Source: Microbacterium aurantiacum (GTDB lineage Bacteria; Actinomycetota; Actinomycetes; Actinomycetales; Microbacteriaceae). Taken from it: a stretch of 64,000 nt of DNA. The DNA lies in NCBI RefSeq assembly GCF_002872075.1, contig NZ_PGGU01000016.1:62001-126000 (forward strand), read 5' to 3'. This document shows, piece after piece, positions 17,547-25,298 of the stretch (position 1 is its first letter; the number at the start of each line of letters is the position of its first letter). The notes under the pieces are model-generated. The model saw only the letters and a list, made by a program, of their open reading frames with translations. It did no database searches and was not told the origin of the DNA. A program made the position numbers and the translations under genes.

Positions 17547-17552
17547 TAGACT
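17547..17552 (+). promoter_or_regulatory. -10 box TAGACT, leaderless-type promoter of the NRDE-family gene
   Basis: TAGACT lies 7 nt before the ATG at 17560. The opposite strand carries CAGAAT 6 nt before the coaBC GTG, so both divergent genes appear leaderless. Confidence 0.55.
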
Positions 17553-17559
17553 GACGAGC

Positions 17560-18267
17560 ATGTGCACGGTCGTCATGGACATCGCTGATGGCGGGGCGAC
17601 CCGGTTGCTGGCGGTGCGCGACGAGGACCCGGAGCGGGAGTGGGATGCACTCGGCTCCTGGTGGCCGGAGCGGTATCCGGGGGTGATCGGCATTCGCGAT
17701 CGACGCGCCGGTGGCGCATGGCTCGCCGCGAATCCCGTGGAACGCCGGCTGGCCGTGCTGCTCAATCGCGCCGACGTCCTCGGCCTTCCGGAGGATCAGG
17801 TGGTCTCGCGCGGCTCGCTCGCCCTCGAATCCGTCGTCGGGCGATCGCCGGCCTCGCGTCTGCCGATGCACGGTTTCAACCTGCTCGAGATCGGTCCCGA
17901 GTCATCCCGAGTGCTCTCCTGGGACGGAGCGGAGCTCCGCGAGACGCCGGTGCCCGCGGGTGTGCACATGATCGCGCACGACGATCTCGACGATCTCGCG
18001 ACGCCGCGGATCGCCGCCTGGCTCCCGGCGTTCCGCGACCTGAGCCTGCCGGCGGACGATGCCGAATGGGCGGATCCGTGGGTCGCACTGCTTGCCGACA
18101 CCGCGCGCCTCGATCCACAGGACGACAGGGCGATCATCCGCGACAACCGCCCCCACGGCTATCCCACGCAGTCGCTGCTGTACTGCACGGCGTCCGTGGC
18201 TCCGGAAGGGGTCGACGTACACGATGTCATCCTTCCCTCCCCCGGCCACTGGGCCACCTCGCACTGA
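17560..18267 (+). CDS. NRDE (TANGO2-like) family protein
   Basis: A 235-aa protein beginning MCTVV, the conserved N-terminal Cys2 of this family, which suggests an Ntn-hydrolase-like fold. It is followed by a diverged NRDE region (RDEDPEREWDAL), WPERYPGVIGIRDRRAGGAWLA and SLLYCTASV near the C-terminus. Eukaryotic TANGO2 and bacterial relatives have been linked to haem or lipid handling; the biochemical role is unsettled. It starts with a leaderless-type promoter and diverges from coaBC. Confidence 0.8.
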   Translation: MCTVVMDIADGGATRLLAVRDEDPEREWDALGSWWPERYPGVIGIRDRRAGGAWLAANPVERRLAVLLNRADVLGLPEDQVVSRGSLALESVVGRSPASRLPMHGFNLLEIGPESSRVLSWDGAELRETPVPAGVHMIAHDDLDDLATPRIAAWLPAFRDLSLPADDAEWADPWVALLADTARLDPQDDRAIIRDNRPHGYPTQSLLYCTASVAPEGVDVHDVILPSPGHWATSH

Positions 18268-18330
18268 CCCGGCGAGTCGGACCCGCACCTCTGACCCCCA
18301 TTGCGCCCACGGGCAACCCGATGCATGATC

Positions 18331-18356
18331 GTTCGTAACGAACCTTTCTTAAAGAA
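18331..18356. promoter_or_regulatory. Two adjacent palindromes upstream of the discoidin-domain gene
   Basis: GTTCG-TAA-CGAAC (18331-18343) and TTCTT-A-AAGAA (18346-18356), directly before the GAGG ribosome site and ATG at 18366. They are candidate operators. No cognate regulator is identifiable. Confidence 0.4.
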
Positions 18357-18365
18357 CGAGGCATC

Positions 18366-20222
18366 ATGCGTCAACGGAGAGCACTGCTCGGCCTTCTCAC
18401 GGCCGCGATCGTCATTCCCCTCACGGGCATCGCGGCGATCGCCGCCCAGGCCGACACGACCAGGTTGATCTCCGAGGGTCGGCCCTCGACCTCGTCGACC
18501 ACGGAGGGACCCGGCTTCGAGGCGTCTCACGCCTTCGACGGCGATGCCGCCACGCGCTGGGCGAGCGCCGAAGGGGTCGACGACCAGTGGGTGCAGGTCG
18601 ATCTCGGCGCGGGTTCGCGGGTCGAACGCGTCGTGCTGAACTGGGAGGCCGCCCACGCCTCGGAGTACGACCTGCGGATATCGGCCGACGGCGTCAACTG
18701 GACGACACTCGCCCACGAGGCGGCGGGCGACGGCGGAATCGACGAGCACGCCGGCCTGAACGCCGCCGGACGCTACCTGCGGGTGCACGGCACCGCACGC
18801 GCCGCCGCCTACGGCTATTCGCTCTTCGAGGTCCAGGTGTACGGCACCCCCGGCACGACGACCCCCACCCCGACCCCCACGCCGAACCCGACGGACGCGC
18901 TGATCTCCACAGGCAAGCCCGTGGTCGCCTCCTCCGTCGAGTCGCCGGGCCATGAGGCCGGCAAGGCCGTCGACGCGGATGCGAGCACCCGCTGGGCCAG
19001 CGCGGAAGGCGCCGGCACTCAGTGGATCCGGGTCGACCTCGGCACCGGCGCGAAGGTGAGCAAGGTCGTCGTCACGTGGGAGGCCGCGTACGCGAAGAGG
19101 TACACCGTCGACATGTCGAACGACGGCACCACCTGGACGCCGCTCACGTCCGAGACCGCGGGCGACGGCGCGACCGACGAGCACACGGGCCTCAACGGCA
19201 CCGGGCGCTACCTGCGGATCAACGCCACCGAACGCGGCACCGCATACGGCTACTCACTCTTCGAGCTCGAGGCCTACGGCGTCGCCGGCACGCCGGGCGG
19301 CGGCAACCCGACCGAGCCGACCGAGGGCGCGTGGCCCGGCAGCAGCCTGGTCTCGACGGCCGACTCCTCCGGCGCGTTCGGCGCCGATATGAGCGGTCTC
19401 GCCTTCTCCGCGGACGGTTCGGCGCTGTGGGCGGTCAGCAACGGCAACGGCACGCTGCACCGGCTGACCCAGCAGGGCTCGAACTGGGCGCCGTCCTCGG
19501 GCTGGTCGGGAGGGCGCACCCTGCGCTACCCGAACGGCTCCGGAACGGTGGATGCCGAGGGCGTCGCCGTCGTCGGCGCAGACATCTTCGTGGCATCCGA
19601 GCGCAACGCCTCGAGCAAGAGCACCAGCCGTCCGTCGATCCTGAAGTACGCGACGAGCGGCTCAGGCGCCATCACCGCGACGCGCGAGTGGAACCTGACG
19701 AGCGATCTGCCGTCGGTGGACGCGAACGAGGGCCTCGAGTCGATCGCGTGGATCCCGGATGCCGATCTCGTCGCCGCCGGCTTCGTCGACCAGCGGACCG
19801 GCGCCGCTTACGACCCGGCGAGCTACGCGAATCACGGAACCGGGCTGTTCTTCGTCGGCCTCGAGGCATCGGGCGACGTGTACGCCTACGCGCTGAATCA
19901 GGGCGGTTCGAGCTACACCCGTCTCGCCGTGTTCGGCTCGGGGTTCGACACCGTGATGGAGCTCGAGTACCAGTCGAGCACCAAGACGCTGTGGGCTCTG
20001 TGCGACGACACCTGCGACGGCGAGGCCACAGCGCTCAAGGTCGCCTCCGGTGCCTTCGCGGTGACCGCGCGCCACGATCGGCCGATCGGCATGCCGAATC
20101 TCAACAACGAGGGCTTCGCCCTGGCGCCACAGTGCATCGCCGGGTCGCGGTCGGCCGTGTGGGCGGATGACGGCGAGACCGACGGACACGCATTGCGCAC
20201 AGGATCGATGAGCTGCAGCTAG
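18366..20222 (+). CDS. Secreted protein with two discoidin (F5/8 type C) domains and a C-terminal propeller-like domain
   Basis: A 618-aa protein. The Sec signal is residues 1-29 (QRRALLGLLTAAIVIPLTG ... AAQA). Discoidin domain 1 is at about 33-160 and discoidin domain 2 at about 180-310; they are close copies (DGDAATRWASAEG and DADASTRWASAEG; WVQVDLGAGSRVERVVLNWEAA and WIRVDLGTGAKVSKVVVTWEAA), joined by a TTTPTPTPTP linker. The last 290 residues (GADMSGLAFSADGSALWAVSNGNGTLHRL, EGVAVVGADIFVASER, NEGLESIAW) look like a beta-propeller of the esterase-like phytase or SdiA-regulated type. Discoidin domains usually bind carbohydrate, so this is probably an extracellular glycan- or phospho-compound-directed protein. 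The enzymatic role is uncertain. Confidence 0.8.
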   Translation: MRQRRALLGLLTAAIVIPLTGIAAIAAQADTTRLISEGRPSTSSTTEGPGFEASHAFDGDAATRWASAEGVDDQWVQVDLGAGSRVERVVLNWEAAHASEYDLRISADGVNWTTLAHEAAGDGGIDEHAGLNAAGRYLRVHGTARAAAYGYSLFEVQVYGTPGTTTPTPTPTPNPTDALISTGKPVVASSVESPGHEAGKAVDADASTRWASAEGAGTQWIRVDLGTGAKVSKVVVTWEAAYAKRYTVDMSNDGTTWTPLTSETAGDGATDEHTGLNGTGRYLRINATERGTAYGYSLFELEAYGVAGTPGGGNPTEPTEGAWPGSSLVSTADSSGAFGADMSGLAFSADGSALWAVSNGNGTLHRLTQQGSNWAPSSGWSGGRTLRYPNGSGTVDAEGVAVVGADIFVASERNASSKSTSRPSILKYATSGSGAITATREWNLTSDLPSVDANEGLESIAWIPDADLVAAGFVDQRTGAAYDPASYANHGTGLFFVGLEASGDVYAYALNQGGSSYTRLAVFGSGFDTVMELEYQSSTKTLWALCDDTCDGEATALKVASGAFAVTARHDRPIGMPNLNNEGFALAPQCIAGSRSAVWADDGETDGHALRTGSMSCS

Positions 20223-20241
20223 CGACCTGCACCCGAAGGCG

Positions 20242-21219
20242 TCAGGCGGCCGGCGCCTCCTCCTCCTCCTCCGCGCACGAGAAGCGTGCGCGATAGGAGG
20301 TGGGCGTCGTGCCGAGCACGCGGGCGAAGTTCTGCCGGAGCACGGCGGCGGAACCGAAACCGCACTCCTCGGCTATCTGGTCGAGGCCGAGGCCTGTGCG
20401 CTCGAGCATCCGCTGCGCATGGATGATGCGCTGTCGCGCGAGCCATGCGGCCGGCGTCGCGCCGTACTCCGCCTTGAACCGCCGTGCGAAGGTGCGCGGC
20501 GACATGAGCGCCTTGGCGGCGAGCAGGTCGACGGTGAGATCGTCTCTGAGGTGCTCGACCGCCCAGTCGGCGACGACCGCGAATGAGTCGCTCGGCGCCA
20601 CCGGGATCGGCCGATCGATGAATTGGGCCTGACCGCCGTCGCGCTGCGGCGGCACAACCATGCGGCGCGCGATGCGGTTGGTGAGCTCGGCGCCGATCTC
20701 CTGGCGGAGCAGATGCAGGCAGGCGTCGATGCCGGCGGCGGTGCCGGCACTGGTGATGATCCGGTCGTCCTGCACGAACAGCACATCCGGGTCGATGTCG
20801 ATCTGCGGGTACATCTCGGCCATGACATGCGCGTACATCCAGTGCGTCGTGGCACGGCGGCCATCGAGCACGCCGGCCGCAGCCAGGATGAACGAGCCGC
20901 TGCAAACGCTGATCACCCAGGCGTCCCGTGCGACCGCGTCGCGGGCGAGCTCGAGCAGGAGCGGGTCGATCTTCGACCAGTACTCACGAGGCAGCGGGCA
21001 GAACACCACGAGATCGGCCTCGTAGGCGAAGGAGAGGTCGTGCTCGACGTTGACCGAGAATCCGAGCTTCGACTGCACCACCCCGGCCCGCGGCGCGACG
21101 ATCCGGAAGTCGAAGTTGGGTACGCCGTCATCCGTGCGATCCAGCCCGAAGGCCTCACAGGCGACACCGAACTCGAACGGGGCGAACCCGTCCTGGATCA
21201 CGCAGGCGACCGTCTTCAT
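20242..21219 (-). CDS. GlxA-family regulator (DJ-1/PfpI domain plus AraC HTH)
   Basis: A 325-aa protein. Residues 1-185 form a DJ-1/PfpI-like class I amidotransferase-fold domain (VACVIQDGFAPFEFGVACE; nucleophile-elbow segment VISVCSGSFILAAAGVLDGRRATTHW). Residues 215-315 form an AraC-type double HTH (LTVDLLAAKALMSPRTFARRFKAEYG and GLDQIAEECGFGSAAVLRQNFARVLGTTP). The C-terminus is acidic (CAEEEEEAPAA). ATG 21219 has GGGAG 5 nt upstream. A GTG two codons earlier is the alternative. The elaborate palindromes between it and the divergent 53-aa gene suggest it regulates that promoter region and itself. Confidence 0.9.
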   Translation of the reverse strand: MKTVACVIQDGFAPFEFGVACEAFGLDRTDDGVPNFDFRIVAPRAGVVQSKLGFSVNVEHDLSFAYEADLVVFCPLPREYWSKIDPLLLELARDAVARDAWVISVCSGSFILAAAGVLDGRRATTHWMYAHVMAEMYPQIDIDPDVLFVQDDRIITSAGTAAGIDACLHLLRQEIGAELTNRIARRMVVPPQRDGGQAQFIDRPIPVAPSDSFAVVADWAVEHLRDDLTVDLLAAKALMSPRTFARRFKAEYGATPAAWLARQRIIHAQRMLERTGLGLDQIAEECGFGSAAVLRQNFARVLGTTPTSYRARFSCAEEEEEAPAA

Positions 21220-21234
21220 GCACACTCCCGGGAT

Positions 21235-21307
21235 TGGCAGTTTTCATACGATCGTAGTCATTTCTGCCACTCGTGGCTGATCTGCTGCGATCGTAGTGTT
21301 TCTGCCA
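21235..21307. promoter_or_regulatory. Compound operator between glxA-like and 53-aa genes
   Basis: TGGCAG (21235-21240) and CTGCCA (21264-21269) flank a centred palindrome TACGATCGTA (21247-21256). A second partial copy (CGATCGTAGTG followed by TTTCTGCCA, 21288-21307) repeats the right half of the first about 39 bp away and runs into the ATG at 21307. Candidate site for the GlxA-type regulator. Confidence 0.6.
21294..21299 (+). promoter_or_regulatory. -10 box TAGTGT, leaderless-type promoter of the 53-aa gene
   Basis: TAGTGT lies 7 nt before the ATG at 21307 and inside the second operator copy, so regulator binding should block it. Confidence 0.5.
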
Positions 21308-21468
21308 TGGTACTCCTCATCATCATCTCCGCCATCGTCATCTGGGCGATCATCGCCACCGTCCTTGAGGTACGCCGCGACGGTTACCGGCCGACCCCCA
21401 CCGATTGGACTCGCGTCGCCGGCCGCGACTCGCTCCAGCAAGCCGAATCCGGGCGCGTCTACCGTTGA
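21307..21468 (+). CDS. Small single-span membrane protein, 53 aa
   Basis: Begins with MVLLIIISAIVIWAIIATVL, one clear transmembrane helix, followed by a basic cytoplasmic tail (EVRRDGYRPTPTDWTRVAGRD). The TPTDW and GRDS segments are seen in small conserved actinobacterial membrane proteins, though I cannot name a family. The start is backed by a leaderless-type -10 box. It diverges from the glxA-like gene and precedes the lysE gene, which has its own -10. Function unknown. Confidence 0.6.
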   Translation: MVLLIIISAIVIWAIIATVLEVRRDGYRPTPTDWTRVAGRDSLQQAESGRVYR

Positions 21469-21493
21469 GCCGGCCCGGATCGCCGGCGGCGTG

Positions 21494-21499
21494 TATGGT
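21494..21499 (+). promoter_or_regulatory. -10 box TATGGT, leaderless-type promoter of the lysE-like gene
   Basis: TATGGT lies 6 nt before the ATG at 21506. Confidence 0.5.
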
Positions 21500-21505
21500 C
21501 ACCTC

Positions 21506-22141
21506 ATGATCCCGCTCGACAACCTCCTGGCGTTCCTCGTCACGTCCGTCGTGATCATCGTGATCCCCGGTCCGAGCGTTCTGTTCGTGATCGGTCGTTC
21601 GATCGCCCTCGGTCGCCGCGCCGGAGTGCTCAGCGTCATCGGCAACGCACTCGGCACAGTACCGGCGGTCCTCGCCGTGGCCTTCGGGGTCGGTGCGATC
21701 GTGGCCTCCTCCGTCGTCGCCTTCACGGCGATCAAGATCGTCGGAGCGCTCTATCTCGTCTGGCTCGGCGTGCAGGCGATCAGGAAACGCCATGACCACC
21801 GGGCCGACGCGCTCGGCGTCCGCCCGGCGTCGGCGCTGACGCTGATCACGCAGGGATTCATCGTCGGCGTGACGAACCCGAAGACGATCGCCTTCTTCGT
21901 CGCCGTTCTCCCTCAGTTCGTCGTTCCCGCTGCGGGCCCTGCGTGGATGCAACTACTGCTGCTCGGGCTGACCTTCCAGCTGCTCGCACTTCTCTGCGAC
22001 AGCATCTGGGCGCTCGCAGCCGGAACCGCGCGCACCTGGTTCGCCCGATCGCCTCGCCGGATCTCCGCGCTGTCGGGCACGGGCGGCGTGATGATGATCG
22101 GGCTGGGCGGAACTCTCGCACTGACCGGCGCGAAGAACTGA
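21506..22141 (+). CDS. LysE/RhtB-family amino acid exporter
   Basis: A 211-aa membrane protein with six hydrophobic segments. Family features: LLAFLVTSVVIIVIPGPSVLFVIGRSIALG (the PGP motif), AIKIVGALYLVWLGVQAIRKR, and FIVGVTNPKTIAFFVAVLPQFV with the NPK motif. Members export basic amino acids, homoserine lactone, threonine or related small molecules; the substrate cannot be read from sequence. Confidence 0.92.
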   Translation: MIPLDNLLAFLVTSVVIIVIPGPSVLFVIGRSIALGRRAGVLSVIGNALGTVPAVLAVAFGVGAIVASSVVAFTAIKIVGALYLVWLGVQAIRKRHDHRADALGVRPASALTLITQGFIVGVTNPKTIAFFVAVLPQFVVPAAGPAWMQLLLLGLTFQLLALLCDSIWALAAGTARTWFARSPRRISALSGTGGVMMIGLGGTLALTGAKN

Positions 22142-22163
22142 CGCCGGCTCCGCGCAGTCGGGC

Positions 22164-22169
22164 TACGCT
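22164..22169 (+). promoter_or_regulatory. -10 box TACGCT, leaderless-type promoter
   Basis: TACGCT lies 6 nt before the ATG at 22176. Confidence 0.5.
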
Positions 22170-22175
22170 CGTCGC

Positions 22176-22715
22176 ATGAGCGAGCCGCAGCAGCCTCCCC
22201 TTCCGCCGTACGTCTCCGGTGATCACGGATACCCGCCCGCGGCGCCGCAGCCCGCATATCCGCCGGCTCACACTCCCCAGCCGGGTCAGGCCCAGGTCGG
22301 CCAGCCGCAGCCGGGCCAGCCGCAAGCGGGCCAGATCCACCCGGGCTACGCGCATGCAGGCCAACCCCATCCGGGCTACCCCGCTTACGGTGCGCCAGAC
22401 CCCGCAGCACCAGGCAACCCGCTCGGCAGGGCGGCATTCCTCATCGCCCTGATCACGTTCGGGATCGGCCTGCTGGGAACGGTGGCCGTACCGCTCCTCT
22501 ACACCACCACCGGCTTTGGCGCCATCGAGATCATCACCAGCGCCAGCGGTCTGATCACGCTGATCGGATACGGCGCCGCACTGGTCCTCGGCATCGTGGC
22601 CCTGCGTCGCCCCGCACCGCACCTGCTCGCCGGAATCGCCATCGGCATCGCCGGCAGCGGCGTCATCGGCACGGTTGTCGCCTGGATGGCGACGTTCCTC
22701 TACCGATTCATCTGA
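22176..22715 (+). CDS. Proline/glutamine-rich small membrane protein (DUF4190-like)
   Basis: A 179-aa protein. Residues 1-85 are a low-complexity cytoplasmic tail with degenerate Pro-Gly-Gln and HPGY repeats (QPGQAQVGQPQPGQPQAG; HPGYAHAGQPHPGYPAYG). Residues 88-178 hold three hydrophobic helices (AAFLIALITFGIGLLGTVAV, IITSASGLITLIGYGAALVLGIVAL, and a third, IAIGIAGSGVIGTVVAWMATF). This layout is common in actinobacterial DUF4190/DUF4352-like proteins of unknown function. Its last 16 nt overlap the convergent glycosyltransferase gene. Confidence 0.75.
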   Translation: MSEPQQPPLPPYVSGDHGYPPAAPQPAYPPAHTPQPGQAQVGQPQPGQPQAGQIHPGYAHAGQPHPGYPAYGAPDPAAPGNPLGRAAFLIALITFGIGLLGTVAVPLLYTTTGFGAIEIITSASGLITLIGYGAALVLGIVALRRPAPHLLAGIAIGIAGSGVIGTVVAWMATFLYRFI

Positions 22716-23929
22716 GCGGAGAGCACCCGCTCGTAGACCGCGATCATGGCCGCCGTCCGCGAGGACTGCAGGAACGCGGTCGCGACCTCGGGCAGGGGGC
22801 TGGGCGCCGTCCCCCCGGCGATGTCGGATGCCGCACGCCGCAGGGTCTCGGCGAGCGCGGCCGAGCGCTGCGCCTCCCGCTCGGGCCCGGATCTCGCCGA
22901 GGCCTCCGGAACCGCCCACAGGCCGCCCCCGAGCTCCGCGGCGATGTCGGGATCGCTGATCACCGACGGCGTGCCCAGTGTGGCCGCCTCGAACGGAGTC
23001 ATCCCCTGCGTCTCGAACCCGATCGACGTCTGCACCAGGGCGTCGGCTGCGGCGATACGCGCCAGCGTCTGCGGATAGGTGAGACGCCCCGAGAACCGTA
23101 CCGACGGATGTCCGGCGACGATCTTCTCCGCTGCGGCGCGCTGCGCTCCCCCGCCGATGATCTCGAGGTCGGCATCCGCCCCCGAGGCGACGAAGGCCTC
23201 CAGGAACGGGAGCAGTCGCTTCTCCGGGCTCATCCGGCCGAGCCAGACGAAGCGCGGACGCCCGGGAGCACGTTCGGAAGGGGAGGCCGCGAGCGTCGCC
23301 GCGCGAACGTCGTCGTCGATGCCGTTCCACACGACATCGACCGGTTCGAAGACGCCGTTCTGCTCGAGCCGGTGCGCGAAGTGGGTCGACGGTGCCGTCA
23401 CCGCAGCGGCGCCGGCTGCCAGACCGCGCAGGTACGCCCATCCGTCACTTCCCTTGGCTGGATCTGCGATCCCGCGAAGGGCCCGGCGGCGCCAGGCGTT
23501 CAGCACCGAGAGCACCGGACCGTGCAGCGGCGTCACCGCGGCGATGCCGACGTCGACGCGGTTGTGCATGGTGTGCACCACCGGGATGCCGTGCCGATGC
23601 GCGTAGCGATGGCCGATGAACGCGCCCCAGAAATCGGCCTGCACGTGCACGAGATCGGCCGGCGATCGGCGGCGGAGCGCCCGGTCGAGGAATCGGTCGG
23701 TGCGGCGCCCCGGCCAGCTCATCGAGTACTCGCGGTCCAGCGTGATCGGCATCGACGGCAGGTCGACGTGGGCGGGATCTCCGTCGCCGGCCCGAGCCCC
23801 GTGCATCTTCGGCGCGACGACGGTCACCGTGTGGCCGGCGCGCTCGAGGAACTCCCGCTGCAGCCGCATCGACACCTGCGCACCGCCGAGCGAGTTCAGG
23901 TGCTGATCGCCGAAGAAGACGATGTGCAT
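22700..23929 (-). CDS. Glycosyltransferase family 4 protein
   Basis: A 409-aa GT-B glycosyltransferase. The N-terminal domain starts MHIVFFGDQHLNSLGGAQVSMRLQ (glycine-rich acceptor loop). The C-terminal nucleotide-sugar domain has FVWLGRMSPEKRLLPFLEAF, LEIIGGGAQ and the ETQGMTPFEAATLGTPSVIS acidic motif. ATG 23929 follows the previous GT gene stop by 2 nt, so the two are co-transcribed. The frame continues upstream to 24859 inside the neighbouring gene, but that stretch has no family match. The pair could act in sequence on a glycolipid or cell-envelope glycan. The sugar is unknown. Confidence 0.9.
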   Translation of the reverse strand: MHIVFFGDQHLNSLGGAQVSMRLQREFLERAGHTVTVVAPKMHGARAGDGDPAHVDLPSMPITLDREYSMSWPGRRTDRFLDRALRRRSPADLVHVQADFWGAFIGHRYAHRHGIPVVHTMHNRVDVGIAAVTPLHGPVLSVLNAWRRRALRGIADPAKGSDGWAYLRGLAAGAAAVTAPSTHFAHRLEQNGVFEPVDVVWNGIDDDVRAATLAASPSERAPGRPRFVWLGRMSPEKRLLPFLEAFVASGADADLEIIGGGAQRAAAEKIVAGHPSVRFSGRLTYPQTLARIAAADALVQTSIGFETQGMTPFEAATLGTPSVISDPDIAAELGGGLWAVPEASARSGPEREAQRSAALAETLRRAASDIAGGTAPSPLPEVATAFLQSSRTAAMIAVYERVLSAQMNR

Positions 23930-23931
23930 GG

Positions 23932-25164
23932 CTACGCGGGCAGCGGCTCGTCGCGGTACAGCGCCTCGAAGGTGTCGAGGGTGCGGTTGATGTCGTGGAT
24001 CACGACACCGTCGAGCGATGCCTGCTGCATCCGCTCGTACTCGGCGGGCTCGGCGGTCATCACGTCGGTCAGCCTGGCCGTGAGCTCGGCGACGTCGCCC
24101 GGACGGAAGAGGTACCCGTTCTCGCCGTCGTGCACGAGGTGAGGGAGGGCGACGGCGTCGGCGGCGACGATCGGGAGCGCCGACGCCATCGCCTCCATCG
24201 TCGCGATCGACTGCAGCTCGGCGATCGACGCGATGGCGAACACGGATGCACGGGAGAGCAGCGCCCGCAGCTCCGCGTCGTCGATGCGCCCGTGGAAGAC
24301 CACGCGATCGGCGAGGCCGAGCTGCGCGGCCAGGTGCTCGAGAGCCTTGCGCTGGTCTCCGCCACCGACGATGTCGAATGTGACCTCGAGGGTCGGGTCG
24401 AGCGATGCGATCGCCTTGAGGATGACGTCGATCTGCTTCTCGGCGGTGAGCCGGCCGACGAAGACGACCCGGTTCTTCTCGCGCACGCCGAGCACCGGCG
24501 TGTACTGCGTGCGGTCGATGCCGCAGCTGATCGGGATCACGCCTTCGATGCCGATCGTGCGCTCCAGGAAGTCCGCGGCGCGGCGGGTCGGCGTGGTCAC
24601 GGCGCGGGCACTGCTGAAGGTGCGCCGGCCGTCGGCCCAGGCGAACTTCACGATGTTGCGGTCGACGACGTCGGGGAAGATCGAGTGGTCGAGGAGGTTC
24701 TCCGCCATGACGTGGTTGGTGGCGATCACCGGGATGCCGCGCTCCTGGGCGATCCGGGCGAGACCACGGCCGATGATGATGTGCGACTGGATGTGCACGA
24801 CGTCGGGCTGCACCCGATCGAGGACCTTGCGCGCGTAGTGCTTGGCGCGCCACGGCCACACGAAACGCAGCCAGTCATGCGGAGGCCAGCGCACGGATGG
24901 CAGCCGGTGCAGGGTCATCGGCTCGCCCTCGATGACCTCGGTACCAGGCTTTGCACGACGGTACACCTGGTTGGGTGCGGCGACGTGGACCTCATGGCCG
25001 CGCTGGACGAGACCGGCGGCGAGCCGCTCCGCGAAGCGGGCCGCACCGTTGATGTCGGGGGCGAAGGTGTCGCAGCCGAGCAGGATCTTCAGAGGACGCC
25101 CGGCGGTGGGGGCACTCGACGGGGCGATCGACTCGATCGGATCGTCGGGGGAGGTCACAGACAT
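23932..25164 (-). CDS. Glycosyltransferase family 4 protein (MgtA/PimB-like)
   Basis: A 410-aa GT-B enzyme. After a Pro/Ser-rich N-terminus of 24 residues it has LKILLGCDTFAPDINGAARFAERLAAGL, VQPDVVHIQSHIIIGRGLAR, the donor-binding RVVFVGRLTAEKQIDVILKAI, DIVGGGDQRKALEHLA and the ExxxxxE motif SIATMEAMASALPIVAADAVALP. This combination resembles actinobacterial mannosyltransferases acting on diacylglycerol-linked acceptors (MgtA-like). That assignment is by pattern and not secure. First gene of a two-gene operon. Confidence 0.9.
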   Translation of the reverse strand: MSVTSPDDPIESIAPSSAPTAGRPLKILLGCDTFAPDINGAARFAERLAAGLVQRGHEVHVAAPNQVYRRAKPGTEVIEGEPMTLHRLPSVRWPPHDWLRFVWPWRAKHYARKVLDRVQPDVVHIQSHIIIGRGLARIAQERGIPVIATNHVMAENLLDHSIFPDVVDRNIVKFAWADGRRTFSSARAVTTPTRRAADFLERTIGIEGVIPISCGIDRTQYTPVLGVREKNRVVFVGRLTAEKQIDVILKAIASLDPTLEVTFDIVGGGDQRKALEHLAAQLGLADRVVFHGRIDDAELRALLSRASVFAIASIAELQSIATMEAMASALPIVAADAVALPHLVHDGENGYLFRPGDVAELTARLTDVMTAEPAEYERMQQASLDGVVIHDINRTLDTFEALYRDEPLPA

Positions 25165-25286
25165 GCTGCCTTACGGTACGGCGGCCAAGGGAAGCCCTGG
25201 TCGGGGCGCTGGCCACTCTACCCGAGGGGATTGTTCGCGCAGCGTCGCCATTCCGGCGCACTCAGCCTCGGCGTCCGTTATCCGCG

Positions 25287-25292
25287 TACCGT
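25287..25292 (+). promoter_or_regulatory. -10 box TACCGT, leaderless-type promoter
   Basis: TACCGT lies 6 nt before the ATG at 25299. Confidence 0.5.
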
Positions 25293-25298
25293 GGTGGC

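Noticed and set aside
17508..17765. 86-codon upstream extension of coaBC
   Set aside because: Lies over the divergent NRDE gene and its promoter, and the family begins at NIVVGVTGG.
23930..24859. N-terminal extension of the 22700-23929 glycosyltransferase into its neighbour
   Set aside because: The extension is a shifted reading of the upstream GT4 gene; the domain starts at MHIVFFGDQ.
25165..25298. 134-bp region between divergent GT4 and hypothetical genes searched for operators
   Set aside because: No inverted or direct repeat beyond chance; only the TACCGT box stands out.
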